DNA of 64,000 nucleotides from positions 906,698 to 970,697 of the forward strand of contig NZ_JARCHV010000001.1 of NCBI RefSeq assembly GCF_028890485.2, given 5' to 3'. How positions within the stretch are numbered: the first letter of the stretch is position 1; each line of letters starts with the position of its first letter. A program made the translations under genes and the position numbers. The stretch is from Planococcus sp. SK3692 (GTDB taxonomy: Bacteria; Bacillota; Bacilli; Bacillales_A; Planococcaceae). Of this stretch, positions 33,182 through 41,857 are shown in pieces. The notes beneath the pieces are model-generated. The model was given only the letters and a program-made list of their open reading frames with translations, was not told the DNA's origin and ran no database searches.

Positions 33182-34576
33182 TCACTTTACAGGAGATTTT
33201 TCAATATACGTCAAGGTTTTCCCACTCACCCCAAGCAACACCGTCAAAAGAGGCGACAGCAAGCAGAAGAATGCAAACGGCAAATACTCCAATGTCGAAA
33301 CATCCAACACCGAGGCGATGAAAATCCCGCAGACGCTCCACGGCACGAGCGGATTGACGACCGTCCCAGCATCTTCCATGACGCGGCTCAAGTTCTTTCC
33401 GGCCAGTCCGACTTTTTCGTACGATTCACTGAACGCTTGTCCCGTCAGCAAGATTGATAAGTATTGTTCCCCGACGAGGATGTTCGTGCCGATCGCCGTC
33501 AAGGCGGATGCGACGATGACAGAAGACACTTTCTTCAGCAGGCTTTCGATTTTCGCCAGCAAACTTTGGATGATGCCAAGTTTGAATAGCAATCCGCCCA
33601 TGCTGAGTGCGAGGAGCACTAAAGCGATGGTGAAGAACATACTTTCCATGCCGCCGCGTGAAAGCAGCGCATCGATTTCGTCAATGCCGGTCGATGACTC
33701 GTAGCCACCGAACAGGATGCCAAGCATCGACGAGGCTTGCAGGCTCTGGTGGAACAAGGAAACAACAAGCGCTACCGCTGAACTAGCAGCCAAAGTCAAA
33801 ACCGCAGGTACTTTGAATACCGTCAAGGCAATCAAGACGACGAGCGGCGCCATGGCGTACCAATGGATCAACCCCGTCTCAAGCAAGCCTTCCTTGAACA
33901 AGGCGATATCTTCTGTATGGTCCAAGGTAACCGACGGCGATAGCACACCGAAGAAAATCAGCGTCAGAATAAAAGCAGGAATCGTCGTCCATCCCATGTT
34001 GCGGATGTGCTCGAAGAGATCCACGCCGACAATGGAAGCAGCCAAGTTGGTTGTATCCGATAACGGCGACATCTTGTCCCCGAAAAAAGCGCCCGAGACA
34101 ATCGCGCCTGCCGTGATGGCCAGCGACAAATCCAGCGCTCCGGCGATGCCGATCAACGCCACGCCTACTGTCGCCACCGTCGTCAAGGAACTACCGATGG
34201 ACAGCCCGATGATCGCCGTGACGACAAAGACCACCGCAAAGAAAAACACAGGCGTCACCAAGCTGAAACCGGCATAGATCAAGGTCGGGATCGTCCCGCT
34301 CATCATCCAGCTGCTAATGAGGATGCCGATGAAGAAGAACAAGAACACGGCGCCCATTCCTGCGCCCGCACCTTCGATCAAGCCCCGCTCCAGTTCGCGG
34401 TACGATAATTTTTTAGCCAATCCGTAGCACATCAGCAACAAGATCGCCAATAAGATCGGCACATGCGGAGCCGCTTCAAATCCGATGATGCTGACGCTGA
34501 TGATCGCGACGACCAGTGCGACGAGTGCCGCCGCTTCTTTTGTACCCGGTGATAAAATCGCTTTAATATGAAACAT
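33182..34576 (-). CDS. nhaC: NhaC-family transporter under T-box control
   Basis: 464 residues, about 11-12 membrane segments. Family motifs: GAFFGDKMSPLSDTTNLAAS in the middle and NPLVPWSVCG near the C-terminus. NhaC proteins exchange Na+ and H+, but members of this family behind tyrosine T-boxes (YheL group) have been proposed to carry tyrosine. The leader upstream is a T-box whose best specifier is TAC (Tyr), so amino-acid transport coupled to Na+ is the better guess. AGGAGG precedes the ATG. Confidence 0.88.
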   Translation of the reverse strand: MFHIKAILSPGTKEAAALVALVVAIISVSIIGFEAAPHVPILLAILLLMCYGLAKKLSYRELERGLIEGAGAGMGAVFLFFFIGILISSWMMSGTIPTLIYAGFSLVTPVFFFAVVFVVTAIIGLSIGSSLTTVATVGVALIGIAGALDLSLAITAGAIVSGAFFGDKMSPLSDTTNLAASIVGVDLFEHIRNMGWTTIPAFILTLIFFGVLSPSVTLDHTEDIALFKEGLLETGLIHWYAMAPLVVLIALTVFKVPAVLTLAASSAVALVVSLFHQSLQASSMLGILFGGYESSTGIDEIDALLSRGGMESMFFTIALVLLALSMGGLLFKLGIIQSLLAKIESLLKKVSSVIVASALTAIGTNILVGEQYLSILLTGQAFSESYEKVGLAGKNLSRVMEDAGTVVNPLVPWSVCGIFIASVLDVSTLEYLPFAFFCLLSPLLTVLLGVSGKTLTYIEKSPVK

Positions 34577-34601
34577 GTCCAGTTCCTCCTGTATTGTGAA
34601 A

Positions 34602-34650
34602 ATAAAAAAAGAAAACCTATCATCCCTTAAAAAAGGGACGAAGGTTTTCT
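34602..34650 (-). terminator. T-box terminator
   Basis: Outer stem GAAAACCT / AGGTTTTC and inner TCCCTT / AAGGGA, followed on the minus strand by TTTTTTT. It competes with the antiterminator formed by the T-box sequence. Confidence 0.85.
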
Positions 34651-34838
34651 CCGCGTTACCACCCTAGTTGATGTTCCACTCCAGAACATCCACTCAATTG
34701 ACCGTTGAAATTACAGATGGCGTAATTCACCCCGATTGCTGCCTGGACTTCCACCCTCCGTCCAGTCTCTTTGTGCTGCGCGCAATGAGCCTACTCATTC
34801 ATCATTCAACATATTCGTCGTTGCTTTTTGCAATTGCT
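34605..34838 (-). ncRNA. T-box leader, probable tyrosine specificity
   Basis: Minus strand. AGGGTGGTAACGCGG at 34651-34665 is the T-box sequence that pairs with the tRNA acceptor end. A Stem I follows the 5' end with ATGAATGAGTAGG, and its 3' side reads GGGTGAATTACGCC: the codon TAC (34722-34724) followed by G sits where specifiers lie, giving tyrosine. ATT or TTA in neighbouring registers cannot be fully excluded. Promoter: -35 TTGACT (34865-34870), 16-base spacer, -10 TAAGAT (34843-34848). Confidence 0.88.
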
Positions 34839-34890
34839 TTAAATCTTAGCATCTCCCCCAAATAAGTCAAGAACGAATTCTTCAACGGAA

Positions 34891-34934
34891 AAAAGCACGC
34901 TCTCCTGCTTAATGGCTTTGCAGGGAGCGTGCTT
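34891..34934 (-). terminator. terminator of the tat operon
   Basis: GCACGCTC-TCCTGC / GCAGG-GAGCGTGC stem, followed on the minus strand by TTTTTT; lies after tatA. Confidence 0.85.
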
Positions 34935-34945
34935 TGGGGTCAAGC

Positions 34946-35164
34946 TCAGTTTTTCTTGTCGTCATTTTTTCTTGCGTCTTGACCGCTTGCATCATCCAGC
35001 TTGAATTCTTCTGAGACCTCATCAATGACGCCTTTTGTCGAACTTTTAAATTCCTTCAAAGTCTGCCCTGCCGCTCTTCCTAGCTGTGGCAGTTTGGCTG
35101 GACCGAAGACGATCAAGGCGATGATAAAGATCAAAACCAATCCCGGGATTCCTATATTGGGCAT
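34946..35164 (-). CDS. tatA: TatA, second copy
   Basis: 72 residues. Short N-terminal membrane helix ([19 protein letters not shown]) with the [12 protein letters not shown] hinge, then an amphipathic helix and a charged tail ending in KNDDKKN. TatA oligomers make the passage for folded Tat proteins. Third gene of tatA-tatC-tatA; its first 50 residues are nearly identical in pattern to the copy at 35998, so a local duplication is likely. Confidence 0.95.
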   Translation of the reverse strand: MPNIGIPGLVLIFIIALIVFGPAKLPQLGRAAGQTLKEFKSSTKGVIDEVSEEFKLDDASGQDARKNDDKKN

Positions 35165-35189
35165 GCTGGTCCTCCCCCTTTCGCTCGCG

Positions 35190-35927
35190 TCATGCTTTCT
35201 GTTCCAATTTGTTTTTCGTTGAGCGCTTCATCGTGATGGCTGAAATGATGATGCTGATTTCAAATAGCGCAAACAGCGGCACAATGATCAGCACATCCGA
35301 TAGAAAGTCAGGCGGTGAAATCAACACCCCGACCACCACCAAAACGAAGTAAGCGATTTTGCGCATTTTCCGCAGCGATTGCGGCGTGACGATGCCGAGC
35401 TTCGTCAAAAACATGACGATGAGCGGCATCTCGAAGACCAGCCCGACCGGAATGACTAAATTGAATAGGAAGGTGAAATATTGGCTCATCCCATAGGTTT
35501 CCGTGGCCCCGATGGACTGATTGATATCCGACATGAAGTTCAGCATCATCGGGAACATGATGAAATAGCTGAAGCTCACCCCGAGCAGAAACAATAGGAA
35601 CGATGCCGGGACATAGACATAGGTCCCTTTTGCCTCCGTCTCCGATAAGGCAGGTTTGACGAATAGCCAGGTTTGATGCAGCGCCACTGGCAATGTCAAC
35701 AACACCGCCAGGACCAATGCGCATTTAAAATAAATCATGATGCCGTCGGTAAAGCCGAAAACGTTCCAATCGACATTCACCGCTGTCGGCTGCAGCTTGA
35801 TGAAATTCAAGATGTGCGCAGCGCTCGCAAATCCTGCGGCGAGTGACGCGATAAACGCCAGCACGGTGATGATCAGCCGTTTCCTAAGATCCGTTAAATG
35901 TTCGATAAGCGTGAATTCCTGTTCCAT
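35190..35927 (-). CDS. tatC: TatC, twin-arginine translocase receptor
   Basis: 245 residues with six membrane segments. It shows the N-terminal [10 protein letters not shown] signature with the conserved Glu, the periplasmic loop, and the F-EMPL motif ([12 protein letters not shown]) with its Glu. TatC recognises the twin-arginine signal. ATG 35927 lies 8 bases after AGGTGG; GTG 35939 falls inside that site. Between two tatA genes, and divergent from a Tat-signalled protein at 36926. Confidence 0.95.
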   Translation of the reverse strand: MEQEFTLIEHLTDLRKRLIITVLAFIASLAAGFASAAHILNFIKLQPTAVNVDWNVFGFTDGIMIYFKCALVLAVLLTLPVALHQTWLFVKPALSETEAKGTYVYVPASFLLFLLGVSFSYFIMFPMMLNFMSDINQSIGATETYGMSQYFTFLFNLVIPVGLVFEMPLIVMFLTKLGIVTPQSLRKMRKIAYFVLVVVGVLISPPDFLSDVLIIVPLFALFEISIIISAITMKRSTKNKLEQKA

Positions 35928-35997
35928 TTCCTGTACCACCTAGTAAGGACGAAGCAAAAGCACTGAACGGCCCGCTCTAAAGCTCAAGCTTTCGGCT

Positions 35998-36195
35998 TCA
36001 GTCCTTTTTCGTTTCTTTTGTGTCATTGGTTTTGTCAGTCGCATCGTCATCGCTCATCAATTCTTTTGTTGAGCTTTTGAACTCTTTCAAGGTTTCTCCG
36101 ACAGCCCGCCCAAGTTGCGGAAGCTTCGCCGGCCCAAAAACGATCAACGCGATCACTAAAATCAAAATCAGTCCTGGGACTCCGATATTCGGCAT
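35998..36195 (-). CDS. tatA: TatA, first copy
   Basis: 65 residues: [21 protein letters not shown] helix, [27 protein letters not shown], acidic/Lys tail. Promoter-proximal gene of the tatA-tatC-tatA operon, with GGAGGAG 7 bases before the ATG. Confidence 0.95.
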   Translation of the reverse strand: MPNIGVPGLILILVIALIVFGPAKLPQLGRAVGETLKEFKSSTKELMSDDDATDKTNDTKETKKD

Positions 36196-36325
36196 TTTCT
36201 CTCCTCCTGTCTGTAGTTCTTGCCTGCCATCGTGCTTGTATGCGCACGCATCATTTGCTGTTCAGCCTATATGGAAGGTTCTCCGATTTTGGCTGCCGGC
36301 TAAAGGCTGCGTGAAAAAATATAGA

Positions 36326-36355
36326 TTGACTCGGCTTTCCAAAAGTCATTATACT
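36326..36355 (+). promoter_or_regulatory. sigma-A-type promoter
   Basis: TTGACT (36326-36331), 18-base spacer, TATACT (36350-36355), about 65 bp before the small membrane gene. Confidence 0.6.
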
Positions 36356-36422
36356 CTTAATTAATGATTTGTAAATCATATATTTACGGTTATCAATATT
36401 TTTGTAGGCAGGTGAAATAAAC

Positions 36423-36680
36423 ATGACGAAATACAATGATGAGGAATTGAGAATGATCAATCAAGTTCTTCTCGGCATCTTCATCGCACTGGACTTCAGT
36501 TATTTCCTCTCCCTCTTCTATAGCCCCTTCCCTTGGTTTGCACTAGCTGGAACTGGACTAGGACTGGCAATGATCGTGTTCTTTTGGAGCGGAACGAAAT
36601 ACTGGCTGTTCATTTTTGCTTTATTATTCAGCACTGCATTGTTTTCATTAAGCAATAATTTCCACGCTATCTTTTCTTGA
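36423..36680 (+). CDS. small membrane protein
   Basis: 85 residues, three hydrophobic stretches (about 13-32, 36-54, 58-78). GCAGGTGA precedes the ATG, a promoter-like sequence lies at 36326 and a terminator follows, so it is a self-contained gene between the tat operon and the oxidoreductase genes. Function unknown. Confidence 0.65.
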   Translation: MTKYNDEELRMINQVLLGIFIALDFSYFLSLFYSPFPWFALAGTGLGLAMIVFFWSGTKYWLFIFALLFSTALFSLSNNFHAIFS

Positions 36681-36687
36681 TGGCAGC

Positions 36688-36718
36688 GCCGCTCTTTTTG
36701 GGAGCGGTCTTTTTTTAT
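36688..36718 (+). terminator. intrinsic terminator
   Basis: GCCGCTC / GAGCGGT stem with T7 tail after the small membrane gene. Confidence 0.85.
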
Positions 36719-36925
36719 TCATTAATATAACCATTAGGTTATGTAAATATGTGAAAACAAGTATTATTTTTTTCGTGCCCCTAAGCGTATAATCATTCAT
36801 TGTGCTAGTTTTACGACTGTATAAACCGGCTTCTGAAGGCGGGATTTTTCTCTCATCACCCCGTGCTTTCTAAAGCCGGCAGTTTCTCATTGATGCTCAT
36901 TCAACACGATACAGGAGGTTTTACC

Positions 36926-37684
36926 ATGGCAGAAGACGCTAAATCCCCGGCGAAAAAAGGATCGACACGGCGCGAGTTTCTGAGGAATTCGGGACTCACG
37001 GTAGGCGGTGTCGTATTAGGCGGCGCGCTCGGCAGCCTGCTCGGCGGCAAAGAACAAGTCGCTACACACGACGTCGCCCCTGCCCCGCAGCTGACGGTCA
37101 ATCCGGCGGAAGCGCTTCAATTCTTCACTCCCGATCAATACCGATTGACCCAAGCCGCAGCCGAACGCATTTATCCGAAAGACGATAACGGCCCCGGCGC
37201 GATGGAATTGAACGCGGCCATCTACATAGACCACCAGCTCGCAAGCCCGTGGGGAATCAATTCCAAAGAATACATGGCTGCGCCTTTCTTTGAAGCCGAA
37301 GAAACACAAGGCAGCCAAATCCGCATCCTGCGTAAAGATTTATTCCTTCTTGGCTTGAAAGCACTCGATGCCTATAGCCAGAAACAATACGATAATCCAT
37401 TCATCGACCTCGAACCGGAACAGCAGGATCAGGTCTTGACGGATTTCAGCGACGGCAAGGTACCGGATATTTCAGGCGTCAAATCGCCGCTGTTCTTCAG
37501 CTTGCTGCGTACCTTGACGATCGAAGGCGTCTATGCCGATCCGTTATATGGCGGCAATAAAAATATGGAGGGCTGGGCGATGCGAAAATACCCAGGTTCC
37601 CGCATGGCGTACGTGAAAGAAATTCAACAGGATAAATTTGTGGAACTGCCGCCTCAAGGCTTGAACAGCCATATGGGGCATTGA
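36926..37684 (+). CDS. gluconate 2-dehydrogenase subunit 3-like protein, Tat-exported
   Basis: 252 residues. A twin-arginine signal at 13-40: STRREFLRNSG (Arg15-Arg16), then the hydrophobic LTVGGVVLGGALGSLLGG. The mature part has FFTPDQYRLTQAAAERIYPKDDNGPGAMEL...AAIYIDHQLASPWG, the subunit-3 family pattern. It is the small partner of the GMC flavoprotein directly downstream; it would carry it through the Tat pore by hitch-hiking. ATG 36926 has AGGAGG 7 bases upstream. Divergent from tatACA. Confidence 0.9.
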   Translation: MAEDAKSPAKKGSTRREFLRNSGLTVGGVVLGGALGSLLGGKEQVATHDVAPAPQLTVNPAEALQFFTPDQYRLTQAAAERIYPKDDNGPGAMELNAAIYIDHQLASPWGINSKEYMAAPFFEAEETQGSQIRILRKDLFLLGLKALDAYSQKQYDNPFIDLEPEQQDQVLTDFSDGKVPDISGVKSPLFFSLLRTLTIEGVYADPLYGGNKNMEGWAMRKYPGSRMAYVKEIQQDKFVELPPQGLNSHMGH

Positions 37685-37705
37685 GGAAAGAAAGGATGAA
37701 TGAAC

Positions 37706-39421
37706 ATGGCTACAAAATTGCCTAAAGTACCCGTCGTCGTTGTCGGCATGGGCTGGGCTGGCGGGATTGTCTCGGCAGAATTGACAAAAGCCGGCATCCC
37801 AGTCGTTGGGCTCGAACGCGGGAAAGACCGCAAGACGAGCGATTATTTGATGGCGCACGACGAACTGCGCTATCAGCACCGTGAAGAATTGATGCAGGAT
37901 CTATCAAAAGAAACGATCACGCACCGCAATAATGAAAAGATGCGCGCTTTGCCGATGCGTGATTACGGTACGTTCATCGTCGGCGACGGCGTGGGCGGCG
38001 CCGGGTCGCATTGGAATGGCCAAACTTACCGCTTCTTACCGTATGACTTCGAAATCAAATCGATGACCGATGAAAAATATGGCCCCGGCAAACTCGGCGC
38101 AGATTACCCGATCCAGGATTGGGGACTGACTTATGATGAGATGGAGCCGTATTACGATACGTTCGAAAAGATGGCGGGGATTTCCGGTGAGACAGTGGAA
38201 TCCTACGGCAAACGCTCGAATCCTTATCCGACCGGCCCGATGCTCAAGACGCCCATCATGAAAATGTTTGAAGAAGCGACGAAAAATCTCGGCTATACGC
38301 CGTACGTCTTGCCGTCCGCCAATTTATCGGAAGCGTACGAAAACCCGGATGGCATTTCACGCGGCGCTTGCCAGTACTGCGCGTTTTGCGAGAACTTCGG
38401 CTGTGAATACGGCGCGAAAGCAGATCCTGCCGTGACCGTTATCCCAGTGGCCAAAGACACCGGGCAATTGGATTTGCGCACCCATTCCAATGTCACCGAA
38501 ATCTTGAACGACGGGACCAAAGCGACCGGCGTTCTCTACATCGACATGATCACCGGCGAAGAATTTGAACAGCCAGCAGAAGTTGTCGTCGTGACCAGCT
38601 ATGTCTTCAATAACGTTCGTTTGTTGTTAAACTCAGGCCTCGGCAAACCATATGACTCGAAATCCAATACCGGCGTGATCGGCAAAAACTATGCTTATCA
38701 AGTCAGCTCGGCTTCTTCGATGATGTTTTTCGAAGACCAGGAATTCAATTTATACGGCGGCGCCGGTGCTTTGGGAATCGAAATCCCGGAATACGCGGGC
38801 GACAATTTCGATCATTCGGACTTGAAGTTCATCCACGGCGCAGGCATCCGCGTCACGCAGTACGGCAACCGGCCGATCGCCAATAATGTCGTTCCAAAAG
38901 GCACACCTGCCTGGGGCGCGGAGTTCAAGAGCCAATCGATCAAGTACAGCAATAGCTTCTTCCCGGTCAAATCACAGGGTGCCAGCATGCCTTACCGCTA
39001 CAATTACCTGGATTTGGATCCGACCTATAAAGATGCTTACGGCAAACCTTTGCTGCGCATGACCTACGATTACACAGAACACGACCGTGAACTGGTGAAG
39101 TATATTTCGCAAAAAACGCATGAAATTGCAGAAGAAATCGGTGCGGATATCATTGATACCAACGACACCCAAAACGATTTCAACGTCAATAAAGACACCA
39201 ATACGCACAATACAGGCGGCGTCATCATGGGGACAGACCCTGAAACCTCTGCTGTCAATACGTATTTGCAGATGTGGGACGCTGACAACGTCTTCGTCGT
39301 CGGTGCTTCCGCTTTCCCGCACAATAGCTCCTTCAACCCGACCGGAACGCTCGGCGCGCTTTCCTACCGTGCGGCGGAAGGCATCCAGCGCTACTTGGAT
39401 GAAGGCGGCTCACTCGTATAA
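37706..39421 (+). CDS. GMC-family FAD oxidoreductase, large subunit
   Basis: 571 residues. FAD-binding VVVGMGWAGG (GxGxxG at 14-19) with ERG at 37-39, a GGAGSHWNG flavin-attachment-region motif, a Cys-rich CQYCAFCENFGCEYG insert, and the C-terminal HNTGG and FPHNSSFNPTGTLGALSYR motif with the catalytic His/Asn pair. This is the gluconate/sorbitol-type dehydrogenase group, which oxidises sugars or sugar acids outside the membrane. No signal of its own, so export with the Tat-signalled subunit is likely. No cytochrome c subunit gene follows. ATG 37700 is an alternative start. Confidence 0.9.
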   Translation: MATKLPKVPVVVVGMGWAGGIVSAELTKAGIPVVGLERGKDRKTSDYLMAHDELRYQHREELMQDLSKETITHRNNEKMRALPMRDYGTFIVGDGVGGAGSHWNGQTYRFLPYDFEIKSMTDEKYGPGKLGADYPIQDWGLTYDEMEPYYDTFEKMAGISGETVESYGKRSNPYPTGPMLKTPIMKMFEEATKNLGYTPYVLPSANLSEAYENPDGISRGACQYCAFCENFGCEYGAKADPAVTVIPVAKDTGQLDLRTHSNVTEILNDGTKATGVLYIDMITGEEFEQPAEVVVVTSYVFNNVRLLLNSGLGKPYDSKSNTGVIGKNYAYQVSSASSMMFFEDQEFNLYGGAGALGIEIPEYAGDNFDHSDLKFIHGAGIRVTQYGNRPIANNVVPKGTPAWGAEFKSQSIKYSNSFFPVKSQGASMPYRYNYLDLDPTYKDAYGKPLLRMTYDYTEHDRELVKYISQKTHEIAEEIGADIIDTNDTQNDFNVNKDTNTHNTGGVIMGTDPETSAVNTYLQMWDADNVFVVGASAFPHNSSFNPTGTLGALSYRAAEGIQRYLDEGGSLV

Positions 39422-39427
39422 GCTTGG

Positions 39428-39457
39428 ACCGTGGTTCTTCGGAACTGCGGTTTTTTT
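39428..39457 (+). terminator. intrinsic terminator
   Basis: ACCG..GTTC / GAAC..CGGT stem with TTCG loop and TTTTTTT after the GMC gene. Confidence 0.75.
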
Positions 39458-39570
39458 GGTTTACACGCTTCCATCAAACGCTTTGGCTTTCTTGAATCGA
39501 TTTGCGGAATGGCTTCAGGGTAGGCTAAACTGACAGATAGAACACGCCTCCAGCGAAAGGAGTCCGCCCC

Positions 39571-40470
39571 ATGGATTTATTGCAAATGCGCTATTTCCAG
39601 GAAGTAGCCAAGCACCAGCATTTAACGAAAGCTGCACACGCTTTGAACGTTTCACAACCCGCCCTCAGCAAAACCATTTCCAAGCTCGAACAGCGCTTGG
39701 GCTATAAACTATTCAACCGCTCCGGCCGGAAAATCCAATTGAATCCGCTTGGCGAGGCCTATTTACAAGTCGTCGATAATGTTTTTCGGGAAATCCAAAA
39801 AGGCGAAAAGGAATTGGCGTTTTTGGCAGAAAAGCAAAACAATCTCGTCTCTGTCGCGGTGACCATCCCAACCATCTTGCCTGAACTGCTCGCCGGGTTT
39901 CTGGATGTCTATCCGAATGCGCGCTTCCGCCAATACCAGGCATTTGCAGAGCGTTTGAAAACCCAGCTTGAAAGCGGCGAAATCGATGTCGCCATTTCCA
40001 CCTTTCCGATTGAAGGAGAAGATTTGGAATGGCGCCCGATCATCGAAGAAGAAATTTTTCTCGCCGTCCCTTCCAGCCATCCACTTGCCGATCGTGAAGA
40101 CATCGCATTGATCGAAGTAAAAAATGATCCTTTTATCGTCATGCCTCCGGGCTACGGGTTCCGGGACATGACCGAGCAATTTTGCGGAGAAGCCGGTTTC
40201 TATCCCGACTTCGCGTTTGAAGGAGATGAAACGGGCGTCACGTATGAACTGGTCTCCAAAGGGCTCGGCGTCGCTTTCAGCCCGTCCCTCATCCGAAGCA
40301 AGCGCCTTTCGACTCTGCCAGTGAAAGAATTGAGGATTTCCCAGCCCGTCTGTACGCGCACCGTCGGATTGGTGTGGCATAAAGACCGTCATCAAACCGA
40401 CGCCGTCCAGGAATTCATCCGCTATGCCACTGGCTTTTTAGAACAGGTAAAAGCACAAGCATCGTCATGA
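39571..40470 (+). CDS. LysR family regulator
   Basis: 299 residues. HTH at 1-60: MRYFQEVAKHQHLTKAAHALNVSQPALSKTISKLEQRLG; effector domain about 90-295 with VSVAVTIPTILPELL. ATG has AAAGGAG upstream. It follows the GMC gene in the same direction with a terminator between, and could regulate it, though no divergent target is seen as is usual for LysR genes. Confidence 0.9.
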   Translation: MDLLQMRYFQEVAKHQHLTKAAHALNVSQPALSKTISKLEQRLGYKLFNRSGRKIQLNPLGEAYLQVVDNVFREIQKGEKELAFLAEKQNNLVSVAVTIPTILPELLAGFLDVYPNARFRQYQAFAERLKTQLESGEIDVAISTFPIEGEDLEWRPIIEEEIFLAVPSSHPLADREDIALIEVKNDPFIVMPPGYGFRDMTEQFCGEAGFYPDFAFEGDETGVTYELVSKGLGVAFSPSLIRSKRLSTLPVKELRISQPVCTRTVGLVWHKDRHQTDAVQEFIRYATGFLEQVKAQASS

Positions 40471-40480
40471 CGGACGCATA

Positions 40481-40517
40481 AAAAAAGCTCAAGGCGTCGT
40501 GTGCCTTGAGCTTTTTT
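40481..40517. terminator. bidirectional intrinsic terminator
   Basis: AAAAAAGCTCAAGGC / GCCTTGAGCTTTTTT with a 7-base loop between convergent genes. Confidence 0.92.
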
Positions 40518-40521
40518 GGTG

Positions 40522-41034
40522 TCATGATTTAAGCATCCGCTTGAGAATCCGGATCTGCCCCCGGTGGCTTGTTTCATCTTCCACAACATGAAACCAGAGA
40601 TAATACTTATTGTAGATAACTCCGTTAAAGTACTGCCCTTCTTCGTACAACCAGCTATCGTCGACACTTTCCAATAGCGATAGCGTACGGTCCCGGACCT
40701 TTTTAAATTCATCCAGGTAATAATCAAGTGAATGGCCGCGAATTTCATTTCTTGCCCTGTCCCCCAGTTCAAGCGGGACAATCCATTGCTCCAGTTCTCG
40801 CTCCGTCAAGTCACGGTTTTCGAATGCGATGACCTGGTAGACAAATTCAATCGCCGCCATATGCATCAATAGCGCCCCGATCGAATTCGAATGTCCGTCA
40901 GCCAAATAATCAAGCTCTTCGGTCGACAAACCTTCCACATCCGCCAATGTAACCGCGCGCGTATAATTGAGCATCGAGACAAGTTCACCGATTTTCGGCG
41001 TGTAGCCTGTTTGCTCTTTGATCCGGTATTCCAT
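40522..41034 (-). CDS. DinB-family protein
   Basis: 170 residues, four-helix DinB fold. The three metal-ligand histidines appear as His58 (LLMHMAAIEF), His148 and His156 (WFHVVEDETSHRGQI). DinB/YfiT-like proteins include thiol-dependent transferases (bacillithiol S-transferases), so a detoxifying role is possible. Stand-alone gene. Confidence 0.82.
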   Translation of the reverse strand: MEYRIKEQTGYTPKIGELVSMLNYTRAVTLADVEGLSTEELDYLADGHSNSIGALLMHMAAIEFVYQVIAFENRDLTERELEQWIVPLELGDRARNEIRGHSLDYYLDEFKKVRDRTLSLLESVDDSWLYEEGQYFNGVIYNKYYLWFHVVEDETSHRGQIRILKRMLKS

Positions 41035-41107
41035 TTTCCTGCCTTCTCATACTTAAACAGAGATTAATAATAGCATATATAATTTTCAGCTAAGAAATAT
41101 GTTTTCA

Positions 41108-41755
41108 TTATTGAAGCACATCTTCCATCCTCTGGAGCCAGACGACCCGGTCCGCAACCGTCGCTGGTTTCGGATGGCGCGGAAAGCCGCTTTCAGCTGC
41201 CACCAAGGCTTTTGCATGCGAATACGATTCCTCTGGCCTGCCTTTTTGGAACAAGCCGAACTCCATCGCGAGCCTCTTGGCCACATTCGTTGAGCCCCAA
41301 GCAAAAATAAGGTGGTTCGCGGAGGCCAATAAAGCTTCGCGTTCTTTTGCGTTTTTTTCCTGGAACAAAGAATGAGGAACACCGGCCCGATTGAACTTAT
41401 TTTCTAGGATTTTGAAATTGCCCATATTCCCTTCACAAATATCCGATAAATTGATGAGCGTGATCAAATTCCATTCTTGCCGCTCCATCAAGTTCATCAA
41501 CTGGTATTGCGTCGGATTCGGTTTGGTGGAGATCCACTCTGCGTCCTGCGGGCTCTTGAAAGTTTCGCCAGCTTGCGTGCAATTGGATGGGTTGATCATG
41601 ACGATCACCGCGTCTGCTCGAGTCGTAGAAATGCCGTTTCGCCTGATGTGTGCTTCACGGCGCATGAGAATCTTTTCGCCCTCTATTTCGACATGATAAA
41701 ACTTTGCCTCAACCGAAAAGATTTTCTTCAAGTGTTCAGCTGGAATCAGTGACAC
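41108..41755 (-). CDS. DUF1643-like protein
   Basis: 215 residues, soluble. VIVMINPSNCTQAGE, LINLSDICEGNMGNF and LIFAWGSTN in this order resemble the DUF1643 domain (ImINPSxAd..., vNLf..., aWG), function unknown. GTG start, with GGGAG 7 bases upstream. Stand-alone. Confidence 0.65.
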   Translation of the reverse strand: MSLIPAEHLKKIFSVEAKFYHVEIEGEKILMRREAHIRRNGISTTRADAVIVMINPSNCTQAGETFKSPQDAEWISTKPNPTQYQLMNLMERQEWNLITLINLSDICEGNMGNFKILENKFNRAGVPHSLFQEKNAKEREALLASANHLIFAWGSTNVAKRLAMEFGLFQKGRPEESYSHAKALVAAESGFPRHPKPATVADRVVWLQRMEDVLQ

Positions 41756-41813
41756 ACAACCACTCCCTACGCGTATTATTCATACAAGTTTATCAAACAG
41801 GCTGTTGTTGTAC

Positions 41814-41852
41814 AAAAAAGCTCCCAAGCCATGTCCGGCCTGGGAGCTTTTT
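41814..41852. terminator. intrinsic terminator
   Basis: AAAAAGCTCCCA..GCC / GGC.TGGGAGCTTTTT stem after the minus-strand OYE gene, 6 bases from its stop. Confidence 0.9.
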
Positions 41853-41857
41853 ATTAT

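Noticed and set aside
33182..34576. Plain Na+/H+ antiporter annotation as the complete story
   Set aside because: Family membership is sound but the T-box leader argues for amino-acid-linked transport, so the unqualified label was not used.
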